From NCBI GenBank assembly GCA_032433765.1, contig JAVIAB010000101.1, positions 58,815,092-58,879,091 of the forward strand: a DNA stretch of 64,000 bases, read 5' to 3'. A program made the position numbers and the translations under genes. Source of the DNA: Megaustenia siamemsis. Taxonomy: Eukaryota > Mollusca > Gastropoda > Stylommatophora > Ariophantidae. Numbering within the stretch: the first letter of the stretch is position 1; each line of letters opens with the position of its first letter. Below, piece by piece: positions 10,985 through 21,815 of the stretch. A model generated the notes under the pieces. The model was not told where the DNA came from and searched no databases. It was given only the letters and a program-made list of their open reading frames with translations.

Positions 10985-12068
10985 TTCATTTCTAGTCTAT
11001 TTAATCGGTCGTAGAGGAATGAGGTCGTGAGTCATCTGGCACTAGTTTCCACAGCGAACACTCTAACATGGAACCCCCGCTGATGTCTCAGCTCTGTGGC
11101 GAGATCCTGGTATTTGGCTAGCTTAAACATAAGTTGTTTCTCTATTCAGGATTAGAATGGCACTATCAGCGATATTGAGATGAATTGGGTCATTTCTAAT
11201 GTGTAAAGTACAATGTCCGAGCGCATTTTAAATCGTTTGATGCAAACTGGTACTTTCATCACAATGGGAGCTTAACCGTCCAGTCAATTTCTATGCTCAG
11301 GACCGTTAGGCCGTTCCAGTTGTTTTGCTTGAGGCGTGCGACCTATCCAGCTGTAAAAAATTGGTGTTTGCTGTAACTGGTCGAACAGTGTTGGCCTTCA
11401 TCAGCTCCCCATTCAGACAAGTTATTGCACCACTTTGTTGTGTCTCCTGGTGTACCGCCTTGGCATAGCGCAGTCTTGCGTGAGAAAAGATGCTCCATCT
11501 GTCTTCCATTGCAGAGAGGACATCGTTTGTCATCTTTCTTTCCCCACTCCCCACGGTTGTGCAAACTGATAGTAGAAGTTCTTACATAGATCTCATTTGT
11601 AGCTGAGCCGCAGCTGTGTAATTCCTAACCTTGCTCTCACCGCTTCCACCGTACATGTGCTGATTTCATATATCAAAAGAGGTCATAACAGTTTAGGTAT
11701 CAACATGAACTAGAATCACCATATTTAAACTTTCCTAAAGATCTGCTCCGGTCGATGATCTGCAGCCGTTGTTTCTGTCACGTCTCTTAATCACTGGACG
11801 GCCTTTGTGTCCTTCAATGAGGGGCCATGCACTCTGTCTAGACTCTTTATTGGCTTTTAGCCAACGGTTGGGATGCTCTGGAACGAATTAGTAAATGTGA
11901 CTTCTTTGGTCTTCACTAGTCTGATAGAGAGTCTTCGTGACTTGATAGATTTGAAGTTCATCCGGCACAACACGATTAGCTCGTCTGGGCGTTTGAGCAT
12001 CCTCCTATGTACCCGTTCTCCAAGAGGTACAATGTGAGTCTCTTTTTCATTATAGAAAAGCATATTTT
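10985..12068 (-). pseudogene. C-terminus of a LINE with Zn-knuckle and restriction-like endonuclease (RLE) remnant
   Basis: Minus-strand frames, read from right to left, give an ordered protein tail. Bases 11,857-12,063 hold MNFKSIKSRRLSIRL and FQSIPTVG, continuing in another frame as KPIKSLDR and SLKDTKAV. Bases 11,343-11,564 hold CPLCNGRQMEHLFS, a CCHC knuckle. Bases 11,000-11,260 hold RSDIVLY, KYQDLATELRHQRGF and VRVFAVETSAR. This order (thumb with IPTV/KPIKSL, CxxC-H-C finger, then an R-x-D-I-V...KYQDL segment) is what I recall for LINEs with a C-terminal restriction-like endonuclease (R2/Hero/NeSL-like). The RT core itself is missing. Multiple frameshifts and stops show the copy is dead. 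Confidence 0.55.
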
Positions 12069-12069
12069 G

Positions 12070-12320
12070 CCTTCATATATATCTATGTGTGTGTGTGTGC
12101 ATCTGCACGTTAATTGAGGAACAGAAAAATGGCACGGAAAAGGGTAAAAAGATTAAAACTAACACTATGATCGATTAATAGATAAGTAGAGGGGTCAATG
12201 TTGAAAATAAAGTTTATACCGACTTCAGAAGGAATAATTATCACCTTTAATGTTGAGATAATACATTTGACATGAGAACAATACAAGGGAAAAAAGAGAT
12301 ACAAGATGACAAAGAGATGT
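12070..12320. other. Non-coding spacer with (TG)n
   Basis: Contains a short (TG)n run near 12,086-12,099. No gene seen. Confidence 0.35.
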
Positions 12321-12735
12321 TATATTAGACAGCATGAACGAAGGGCATGATAGGAGGCCACATGCTAAACTGTAAACAATTATAGCGACAAAAAGTTATG
12401 TAGAGATATTATTGGTATATCAGTGGACATGATACATGACTTTGATCTATATCCAGCTAGTTCCTTCTTATTTACTACAAACTTTTGATACCTCCATTTC
12501 CACAAAACTGTCAGCTCTCTCAACAAATCTTTCTCATCGTATATATTATATCATATGTTTCTTTGACACGTTTCTTTTACTTGTTTGTAGTTTGCTACCA
12601 AAAAGCATCCCTCCTGCACAGAAATAGATCTAATCTGTAGGTACTAAAGGAGGCAGACGAAGATAGGACGATTAAAAAACAAACTAAGAATATGCAGTCC
12701 AGATGTGTGGGTCATCAGCTGGTGGAGAGGCTGCT
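12321..12735 (+). repeat. Segmental duplication, copy 1
   Basis: A block starting ATGTTATATTAGACAGCATG recurs with a few substitutions and indels at 14,063-14,480. Its first about 45 bases recur a third time at 13,503-13,547. In the two long copies the block is followed immediately by the 30-bp minisatellite, so block plus minisatellite duplicated as a larger unit. Confidence 0.85.
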
Positions 12736-12739
12736 TGGG

Positions 12740-15700
12740 ATACTTCGTAGCTGCAGAAAAAAATAAGACCACAGGAAAAACAGAAGAAAAATAGAAGACC
12801 ACAGACAAAACGGCAGAAAAAATAGAAGACCACAGAGATAAAGACAAAATAGAAGACCACAGAGATAATGTCATAAAAATAGAAGACCACTGAGAAAACG
12901 GCAGAAAAATAGAAGGCCTCAGAGATAAAGGCAGAAAATAGAAGACCGCGGAGATAATGGCGTAAAATATAGAAGACCACGGAGATATTGGCAGTAAATA
13001 GAAAGCCACAGAGATACGGGTAAAAAAAAAATAAGACCACAGAGGTAATGGCAGAAAAAATAGTAGACCACAGTGATAACGGCAGAAAAATAGAAGACCA
13101 CATTGATAATGGCAGAAAAAAATAGAAGGCCACAGAGAGAGCAGCAAAAAATAGAAGACCACAGAAATAATGGCAGAAAAAATAGTAGACCACAGAGATA
13201 ACGGCAGAAAAATAGAAGACCACAGAGATAAAGGCAGCAAAAATTGAAGACCACAGAGATAACGGCAGAAAAATAAAAGACCACAGAAATAACGGCAGAA
13301 AAAAAAGAAGACCACAGAAATAACGGCCGAAAAATAGAAGCCACAGCGATAAACGACAGAAAAATAGAAGACCACAGAGATAACGGCAGAAAAATAGATG
13401 TCACAGAGATAACGACAGAAAAATAGAAGCCACAGAGATAACGGCAGAAAAATAGAAGCCATAGAGATAACGGCAGAAAAATATAATAATAATAAAATAT
13501 AAATGTTATATCAGACAGCATGAACGAAGGGCATGATAGGAGGCCACAGAGATAAAGGCAGCAAAAATTGAAGACCACAGAGATAACGGCAGAAAAAGAT
13601 AAGACCACAGAGATAACGGCAGAAAAAGAAAAGCCGCAGAGATAACGACAGAAAAATAGAAGCCACAGTGATAACGGCATAAAAATAGAAGACCACAGAG
13701 AAAACGGCAGAAAAATAGTAGACCACAGAGATAACGGCAGAAAAATAGAAGACCACATTGATAATGGCAGAAAAAATAGAAGGCCACAGAGAGAGCAGCA
13801 AAAATAGAAGACCACAGAGATAACGGCAGAAAAATAAAAGACCACAGAGATAACGGCAGAAAAAAAAGAAGACCACAGAAATAACGGCCGAAAAATAGAA
13901 GCCACAGAGATAACGGCAGACAAATAGAAGATAACAGAGATAACGGCAGAAAAATAGAAGCCACATAGATAACGGCAGAAAAAATAGAAGCCACAGAGAT
14001 AACGGCAGAAAAATAGAAGCCACAGAGATAACGCATAAAAAATATAATAATAATAAAATATAAATGTTATATCAGACAGCATGAACGAAGGGCATGATAG
14101 GAGGCCACATGCTAAACTGTAAACAATTATAGCGACAAAAAGTTATGTAGAGATATTATTGAGTATATCAGGGACATGATACATGACATTGATCTATATC
14201 CAGCTAGTTCCTTCTTATTTACTACAAACTTTGATACCTCCATTTCCACAAAACTGTACGCTCTCTCAAACAAATCTTTCTCATCGTATATATTATATCA
14301 TATGTTTCTTTGACACGTTTCTTTTTACTTGTTTGTTTGTAGTTTGCTACCAAGGAGCATCCTGTCCTGCACAGAAATAGATCTAATCTGTAGGTACTAA
14401 AGGAGGCAGACGAAAATAGGACGATTATAAAACAAGCTAGTAAGATGCAGTCCAGATATGTGGGTCATCAGCTGGTAGAGAGGCTGTTTCGGATACTTCG
14501 TAGCTGCAAAGAAAAATAAGACCACAGGGAAAACGGCAGAAAAATAGAAGACCACAGAGTTAACGGCATAAAAATAGAAGACCACAGAGATAATGGCAAA
14601 AAAATAGAAGACCACAGAGATATGGCAAAAAAATAGAAGACCACAGAGATAATGGCAAAAAAATAGAAGACCACATAGATAACGACAGAAAGAATAGAAG
14701 ACCACAGACATAACGGCAGAAAAATAGAAGACACCAGAGATAACGGCAGAAAAAAGAAGACCACAGATATAACATCAGAAAAATTATAGACCATAGAGAC
14801 ACCTGCAGGAAAAATTGAGACCAAAGAGATAACATCAGAAGAAATAGAGACTACAGTGATAAGGGCAGAAAAAAAAGACAGAAAAGATAACGGCGGAAAA
14901 GTAGAAGACCACATATATAACATTGGACAAATAGAGATTACAGAGATACATCAGAAGAAGTAGAGACCCACAGGGATAATATCAGAAAAAAAATAGAGAA
15001 CACTGAGATAACGGCAGAAAAAATAGAGATCACAGAGGTAACGGCAGAAAAAAATAATACCACAGAGATAACGGCAGAGAAAAAGAATGCCAATATATAA
15101 CTTAAAAAAAACAGAAACCACAGAGATAACATCAGAAAAAATAAAGACGACAAAGATAACATCAGAAAAGTAGAAGACCATGGAGATAACAACAGAAAAA
15201 CAGAAGGCCACAGAGAAAACGGCAGAAAAATAGAAGATCACTGAGATAACGGCATAAAAAATAGAAGACCACAGAGATAACGGCATAAAAAATAGAAGAC
15301 CACAGAGATAACGGCATACAAATAGAAGACAACAGAGATAATTGTAGAAAAAAGAAGACCACAGAGATAACGGCAGAAAAAAAGACCACAGAGATAACGA
15401 CAGAAAAAATAGAAGACGACAGAGATAACTTCAGAAAATAGTAGACCACAGAGATAATTGTAGAAAAAAAGAAGACCACAGAGATAACTTCATAAAAATA
15501 TAAATTATAGAGTTAACGGCAGAATCAAGATAACAGAGATAACGGCAAAAAGTAGAAGTCCACAGAGATAACACCAGACAAAATAGAGATCACAGAGATA
15601 ACAGCAGAAAAAAAAAGAAGACCACAGATAAAACATCAGAAAAAATGTAGACCATAAAGACAACTGCAGGAAAAATTGAGACCAAAGAGATAAGGAAAAA

Positions 15701-15800
15701 AATAGAGACCACAGAGATACGGCCAGATAAAAAAAGAGACCACAGAGATAACATCAGAGAAAATAGAAGACCACAAGATAACGGCAGAAAAAGGTGAAAA
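12740..15800 (+). repeat. Purine-rich 29-30-bp minisatellite, about 3 kb
   Basis: The consensus unit is ACCACAGAGATAACGGCAGA followed by AAAATAGAAG, 30 bp, with 29-bp variants that lack one base. Units become more divergent to the right (15,000-15,800), where CATCAG replaces CGGCAG in many. The plus strand is strongly purine-rich. The array is interrupted by the duplicated block at 14,063-14,480 and a partial one at 13,503-13,547. Because 30 is divisible by 3, minus-strand frames of up to 387 codons with a repeating Leu-Trp-Ser-Phe peptide run through it. They are not genes. Confidence 0.95.
14063..14480 (+). repeat. Segmental duplication, copy 2
   Basis: Second full copy of the block at 12,321-12,735, sitting inside the minisatellite. 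Differences are mostly single-base indels, for example AAACTTTTGATACC versus AAACTTTGATACC. Confidence 0.85.
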
Positions 15801-16134
15801 AAAAAAACTTTGCAAGGAGGATTTTTTTGCGTTCCTTACGGAAAAAAATATAGAAGGTGTAATTTTGCAGTGTACACGATCAGCAAGACCAATAGAATAT
15901 AACAGCGTTAAACCAGAAAGATGTACAAGAACTTATACTGTACATGTAAAGAACACATATCAGAAGATACTAGAAGAGGGGATTGAGCAGTACAGAAGAG
16001 AAAATCCTGAGGAAAAAGTCACAACAAAATGGCAATGCATACAAAAACAGGGAATAATAGAACAAAGAAGTATGTGTTAGCACTCGGAAAAATTGACAGA
16101 CAAACAACAATAGAAAAAAACGAAGAACAATATA

Positions 16135-16219
16135 TGGTCCGAAGTGGGATCGAACCCGTACTCAGTGGCACCGCGCCTTGCCACGAGAAGCCGAACGCTT
16201 GGTACACTGCCACGCAGCC
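16135..16219 (-). other. tRNA-like Pol III promoter region of the SINE unit (first of eight)
   Basis: Read on the minus strand, the segment starts GGCTGCGTGGCAGTGTACC (degenerate A box), continues with a GGCA...TGCC hairpin resembling a type II tRNA variable arm, then GGGTTCGATCCC (consensus B box), and ends CTTCGGACCA. No acceptor stem can be formed and the T stem has only three perfect pairs, so it is not a functional tRNA. A T7 run about 15 bases past the CCA would act as a Pol III terminator. The arrangement fits a SINE head derived from a Leu- or Ser-type tRNA. The same segment recurs in every unit. Confidence 0.7.
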
Positions 16220-19200
16220 AACTAAAAAAATTGGCTATTGCAGTAGTGTCTTCCACGAAAGGCGATCTCAATGACTATAGCATAGGGTAACGATCACAGA
16301 CCGGAAATAAATTGTATATTTGTACTTTCCTATTAATGCAAGTATCTCCCAGTAGGGCTGAATACTTGTGTTGTAGACAAACATTTATAGGACGAAACAG
16401 CACGAATAGTAGTTCCCAGTGGTTATATACTGGGTACAAATAATAATACATAATATTATTATATGGGGAACTTCCGAGGCGATAATAGGGAATAATAGAA
16501 CAAAGAAGTATGTGTTAGCACTCGGAAAAATTGACAGACAAACAACATAGAAAAAAACGAAGAACAATATATGGTCCGAAGTGGGATCGAACCCGTACTC
16601 AGTGGCACCGCGCCTTGCCACGAGAAGCCGAACGCTTGGTACACTGCCACGCAGCCAACTAAAAAAATTGGCTATTGCAGTAGTGTCTTCCACGAAAGGC
16701 GATCTCAATGACTATAGCATAGGGTAACGATCACAGACCGGAAATAAATGTTATATTTGTACTTTCCTATTAATGCAAGTATCTCCCAGTAGGGCTGAAT
16801 ACTTGTGTTGTAGACAAACATTTATAGGACGAAACAGCACGAATAGTAGTTCCCAGTGGTTATATACTGGTACAAATAATAATACATAAATATTATTATA
16901 TGGGGAACTTCCGAGGCGATAATAGGGAATAATAGAACAAAGAAGTATGTGTTAGCACTCGGAAAAATTGACAGACAAACAACAATAGAAAAAAACGAAG
17001 AACAATATATGGTCCGAAGTGGGATCGAACCCGTACTCAGTGGCACCGCGCCTTGCCACGAGAAGCCGAACGCTTGGTACACTGCCACGCAGCCAACTAA
17101 AAAAATTGGCTATTGCAGTAGTGTCTTCCACGAAAGGCGATCTCAATGACTATAGCATAGGGTAACGATCACAGACCGGAAATAAATTGTATATTTGTAC
17201 TTTCCTATTAATGCAAGTATCTCCCAGTAGGGCTGAATACTTGTGTTGTAGACAAACATTTATAGGACGAAACAGCACGAATAGTAGTTCCCAGTGGTTA
17301 TATACTGGGTACAAATAATAATACATAAATATTATTAATGGGGAACTTCCGAGGCGATAATAGGGAATAATAGAACAAAGAAGTATGTGTTAGCACTCGG
17401 AAAAATTGACAGACAAACAACAATAGAAAAAAACGAAGAACAATATATGGTCCGAAGTGGGATCGAACCCGTACTCAGTGGCACCGCGCCTTGCCACGAG
17501 AAGCCGAACGCTTGGTACACTGCCACGCAGCCAACTAAAAAAATTGGCTATTGCAGTAGTGTCTTCCACGAAAGGCGATCTCAATGACTATAGCATAGGG
17601 TAACGATCACAGACCGGAAATAAATTGTATATTTGTACTTTCCTATTAATGCAAGTATCTCCAGTAGGGCTGAATACTTGTGTTGTAGACAAACATTTAT
17701 AGGACGAAACAGCACGAATAGTAGTTCCCAGTGGTTATATACTGGGTACAAATAATAATACATAATATTATTATATGGGGAACTTCCGAGGCGATAATAG
17801 GGAATAATAGAACAAAGAAGTATGTGTTAGCACTCGGAAAAATTGACAGACAAACAACAATAAAAAAAAACGAAGAACAATATATGGTCCGAAGTGGATC
17901 GAACCCGTACTCAGTGGCACCGCGCCTTGCCACGAGAAGCCGAACGCTTGGTACACTGCCACGCAGCCAACTAAAAAAATTGGCTATTGCAGTAGTGTCT
18001 TCCACGAAAGGCGATCTCAATGACTATAGCATAGGGTAACGATCACAGACCGGAAATAAATTGTATATTTGTACTTTCCTATTAATGCAAGTATCTCCCA
18101 GTAGGGCTGAATACTTGTGTTGTAGACAAACATTTATAGACGAAACAGCACGAATAGTAGTTCCCAGTGGTTATATACTGGGTACAAATAATAATACATA
18201 AATATTATTATATGGGGAACTTCCGAGGCGATAATAGGGAATAAAAGAACAAAGAAGTACGTGTTAGCACTCGGAAAATTGACAGACAAACAACAATAGA
18301 AAAAAACGAAGAACAATATATGGTCCGAAGTGGGATCGAACCCGTACTCAGTGGCACCGCGCCTTGCCACGAGAAGCCGAACGCTGGTACACTGCCACGC
18401 AGCCAACTAAAAAAATTGGCTATTGCAGTAGTGTCTTCACGAAAGGCGATCTCAATGACTATAGCATAGGGTAACGATCACAGACCGGAAATAAATTGTA
18501 TATTTGTACTTTCCTATTAATGCAAGTATCTCCCAGTAGGGCTGAATACTTGTGTTGTAGACAAACATTTATAGGACGAAACAGCACGAATAGTAGTTCC
18601 CAGTGGTTATATACTGGGTACAAATAATAATACATAAATATTATTATATGGGAACTTCCGAGGCGATAATAGGGAATAATAGAACAAAGAAGTATGTGTT
18701 AGCACTCGGAAAAATTGACAGACAAACAACAATAGAAAAAAAACGAAGAACAATATATGTCCGAAGTGGGATCGAACCCGTACTCAGTGGCACCGCGCCT
18801 TGCCACGAGAAGCCGAACGCTTGGTACACTGCCACGCAGCCAACTAAAAAAATTGGCTATTGCAGTAGTGTCTTCCACGAAAGGCGATCTCAATGACTAT
18901 AGCATAGGGTAACGATCACAGACCGGAAATAAATTGTATATTTGTACTTTCCTATTAATGCAAGTATCTCCCAGTAGGGCTGAATACTTGTGTTGTAGAC
19001 AAACATTTATAGGACGAAACAGCACGAATAGTAGATCCCAGTGGGTATATACTGGTACAAATAATAATACATAAATATTATTATATGGGGAACTTCCGAG
19101 GCGATAATAGGGAATAAAAGAACAAAGAAGTATGTGTTAGCACTCGGAAAAATTGACAGACAAACAACAATAGAAAAAAACGAAGAACAATATATGGTCC

Positions 19201-19369
19201 GAAGTGGGATCGAACCCGTACTCAGTGGCACCGCGCCTTGCCACGAGAAGCCGAACGCTTGGTACACTGCCACGCAGCCACTAAAAAAATTGGCTATTGC
19301 AGTAGTGTCTTCCACGAAAGGCGATCTCAATGACTATAGCATAGGGTAACGATCACAGACCGGAAATAA

Positions 19370-19875
19370 ATTATTCCCTATTATCGCCTCGGAAGTTCCC
19401 CATATAATAATATTTATGTATTATTATTTGTACCCAGTATATAACCACTGGGAACTACTATTCGTGCTGTTTCGTCCTATAAATGTTTGTCTACAACACA
19501 AGTATTCAGCCCTACTGGGAGATACTTGCATTAATAGGAAAGTACAAATATACAATTTATTTCCGGTCTGTGAACGTTACCCTATGCTATAGTCATTGAG
19601 ATCGCCTTTCGTGGAAGACACTACTGCAATAGCCATTTTTTTTAGTTGGCTGCGTGGCAGTGTACCAAGCGTTCGGCTTCTCGTGGCAAGGCGCGGTGCC
19701 ACTGAGTACGGGTTCGATCCCACTTCGGACCATATATTGTTCTTCGTTTTTTTCTATTGTTGTTTGTCTGTCAATTTTTCCGAGTGCTAACACATACTTC
19801 TTTGTTCTATTATTCCCTATTATCGCCTCGGAAGTTCCCCATATAATAATATTTATGTATTATTATTTGTACCCA
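19370..19875 (+). mobile_element. Inverted terminal SINE unit
   Basis: This segment is the reverse complement of one 437-bp array unit plus about 70 bp. It runs from ATTATTCCCTATTATCGCC to TTATTTGTACCCA, next to the right TSD. Its tRNA-like head lies at about 19,648-19,732 on the plus strand. It differs from forward units by a few bases, such as GAACGTTACC versus GATCGTTACC. Confidence 0.9.
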
Positions 19876-20344
19876 GCATACAAAAACAGCATGCAAGAAT
19901 CCTGCAACACCTTGCCCAAAAAGGAAAGCAACAAAAAAACAAAAATGGATAACTGACAAAATCTTAGAAAAAAATGGAAGAAAGAAGACAAGCGAAAAAC
20001 ACTGCCAGATACAAGGATATAGACTATGAATTACAGAGAATGTGCAAAAAGGCAAAAGAAGACTGGCTCAAATAAAGATATCTAAAAGTCGAAACTATGG
20101 AAAGTAAACAAAACTTAAGAGAGATGCACACATAAATAAAGAGGATGACTAATAAAGACAAAAAAGCTACAGGAAACGGATGTATTGCAAACAAAGAGGG
20201 AAGAATGCTAACAGACAACAAAGATATAATAGATAGATGGCAAGAATATATAACATAATTATTTCATGACGAAAGGGACAAAAAGCCAGACATAAAATGT
20301 ACATACAACTATAATATCCTGAAATCTGAAGTAGAAAAAGCTAT

Positions 20345-21804
20345 TGTTATTGTTATTGGCTATGGAAGGCCTTGGTCTCACAGAAAACGAATTAAAATCC
20401 ATAATTGCTCAACCGCCCATGCCAGTGGAATCATCCGAATTACTAACTCATCTCCCAAACAAAGAAAGGTAACTGTAGTCCCCATCGTAGCAGTCTCAGC
20501 ACACGCCAAAAGACATAAGGCGAAACCGCGCAGAAAGTGAACACAGCCAACTGTTCCCCGTCATACGATATCATCATTCATCGTAAACAAACGGGATATC
20601 GAAGCAGGATCAAAACGGATGAGACACACAGCTCACGGTGTGCACAGAGCACTTAACTCAGTAGCTTCTGCAACAAGCCGGACTTGGAATATGAGGAAAC
20701 TGCAAGAAGGTACACTTTTCAGACATAGCCTTCAATGGTTCCTGCCACCTATCCACCATATACCATGGGAGTTTACGTCCTCCCGAAAATGATGATCGTC
20801 GTAGCACTTTATGATGTTAGGCCGTCGTTGATGACTCCAATTCCAAACATATTGACACACAGTGGTGGTAAGTTATCATTTCCAATCCAACAGAAGCCAC
20901 ATGACCTGTAGTTAGTAAAAACACAATTGATGATGTTCTCCGCTCCCTTCTTGTAGCTGCCGCCACACGATTCTGATGTCTCATTAACTTGGACATCATT
21001 CAAGAACAATGTCAGATGAACATGCCATAGATATGGCTTTGCTGATGAAGTGCTTGGTGCAACAGTTGTATCAAACATAGTGGAGGCTCCTGGTATGTGG
21101 TCATTAATATCACAGACGGCACATGATGTTGTTATATTCAGAATTTCTTTCAGGGGTGTAAATACGTGGCACACACATGGAGAGTGGTTTGTGGTCACAG
21201 TAATCCCATTAAAGGCAATTCTAGGGTAGCATGGCATAGCTGTTTCAGAACAGCACAATCCTGTGATGTTTTCTGTGTTCGCTATAAAGCTGCTGCTGCT
21301 ACACAATCCTGACCAATTATAATAGGTGTGGACATTATTCACTTGCAATGACAAAACTGCTTTGTTTACATCATAAACCTCTGGAAGCGAATCATTTATG
21401 GGACTAATAGTACAATTTATTCTTCCATCGGGGATATCTTCATTGAGTCACACAAAAAAAAAAAAAATTCTTTGGTTAAAAAGCACATATGCTTTTGAGT
21501 TAAACACAAAATGAGCCCACTTCATAGAAATTAAAATGATCCTTGCCAATGCCACCCGTTTGCACAAATTAGGTCCTTAGCTACCAAGGTCGAAACTAAG
21601 CTTTCAAATTAACGACTTTATCTACGGCGAAGGTTAACGAACTGTGAACAAACATTTATGTTCAAACCCCTGAATACATTTTAAAAAATCTGCCAACTCG
21701 CTGTAATAACATTTATCGTTGTATTCAAAGTAAACATTGCTTAGTCCATAGCTCGAATATAAATAAGCTGCCATTTTGGTGCGTCCCATGACGTCATCCA
21801 ACCT
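20345..21804 (-). mobile_element. Retroposon C, copy 1, nested in the LINE with 11-bp TSD
   Basis: GAAAAAGCTAT occurs at 20,334-20,344 and 21,805-21,815, interrupting the LINE codons VEKAI. The insertion is 1,460 bp. Its minus-strand 3' end carries CCAATAACAATAACAATA, a short tandem tail typical of retroposition. The last about 460 bp (20,345-20,812) match 59,107-59,584 in copy 2, whereas the upstream parts differ. Sense orientation is therefore minus: 5' region (21,804 to about 21,450), a Cys-rich open frame, then the shared 3' region. Confidence 0.85.
20809..21447 (-). CDS. Cys-rich extracellular-type open frame inside retroposon C
   Basis: The frame is open from just after a TGA (21,448-21,450) to a TAA at 20,809-20,811, about 212 codons, with no in-frame ATG near its beginning. 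It contains more than a dozen cysteines, for example LCCSETAMPC, SPCVCHVF, TSCAVCDIND and RSCGFCWIGNDNLPPLC. It also has several N-x-S/T sequons (NWS, NIT, NTT-like, NET), the composition of a secreted or membrane ectodomain. I see no signal peptide or membrane segment. Upstream in sense orientation is a T13-14 tract followed by GTGTGACTCAATGAAG, which resembles a 3' splice site. This may therefore be a terminal exon captured with intron sequence. I do not recognise the family, and a chance open frame remains possible. Confidence 0.45.
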   Translation of the reverse strand, partial: LNEDIPDGRINCTISPINDSLPEVYDVNKAVLSLQVNNVHTYYNWSGLCSSSSFIANTENITGLCCSETAMPCYPRIAFNGITVTTNHSPCVCHVFTPLKEILNITTSCAVCDINDHIPGASTMFDTTVAPSTSSAKPYLWHVHLTLFLNDVQVNETSESCGGSYKKGAENIINCVFTNYRSCGFCWIGNDNLPPLCVNMFGIGVINDGLTS

Positions 21805-21815
21805 GAAAAAGCTAT

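Larger units (their letters stand above)
16051..19875. mobile_element. Concatemer of tRNA-like SINE units (8 forward + 1 inverted) inserted as a block with 14-bp TSD
   Basis: The target sequence GCATACAAAAACAG is at 16,037-16,050 and again at 19,876-19,889, within the LINE reading frame (WQCIQK on the left, HARILQHL on the right). Between them lie eight near-identical units of 436-438 bp. The same internal point, GAAGTGGGATCG, lies at 16,141, 16,578, 17,016, 17,454, 17,891, 18,327, 18,763 and 19,201. One inverted unit follows at 19,370-19,875. Each unit carries a tRNA-like Pol III promoter, on the minus strand in the forward units and on the plus strand in the inverted one. The inversion junction (19,370-19,372) shows 3-nt microhomology. 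The left outer end and the start of the inverted piece are adjacent positions of the unit. Confidence 0.92.

Noticed and set aside
12644..15479. Overlapping minus-strand frames up to 387 codons with a repeating Leu/Trp/Ser/Phe peptide
   Set aside because: They follow the 30-bp minisatellite, whose unit is a multiple of three and lacks stops in these frames. All frames show the same periodic peptide, so they are repeat artefacts.
16135..16219. Functional tRNA gene
   Set aside because: A and B boxes are present, but no acceptor stem pairs and the T stem is imperfect. Tandem copies with a 350-bp tail are SINE-like.
16322..16440. Hammerhead ribozyme in the SINE unit (retrozyme idea for the tandem arrangement)
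   Set aside because: GGACGAAAC occurs on the plus strand, but the required CTGANGA core is absent (CTGAATA at the nearest place) and stem III cannot be formed. Not supported.
16029..19793. Many 60-107-codon frames in the SINE array on both strands
   Set aside because: They recur with the 437-bp unit and are broken differently by single-base differences. The unit has a tRNA-like Pol III head and shows no protein constraint.
20345..20640. Conserved basic peptide on the plus strand of retroposon C (ending KRHKAKPRRK), also readable at 59,393-59,629
   Set aside because: It is antisense to the retroposon as oriented by its 3' tail, and conservation is explained by nucleotide homology of the two copies. 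No start or context supports a gene.
20345..21804. Helitron origin for retroposon C (shared end with variable cargo)
   Set aside because: An 11-bp TSD and a short tandem tail are present in copy 1. Helitrons insert between A and T without duplication.
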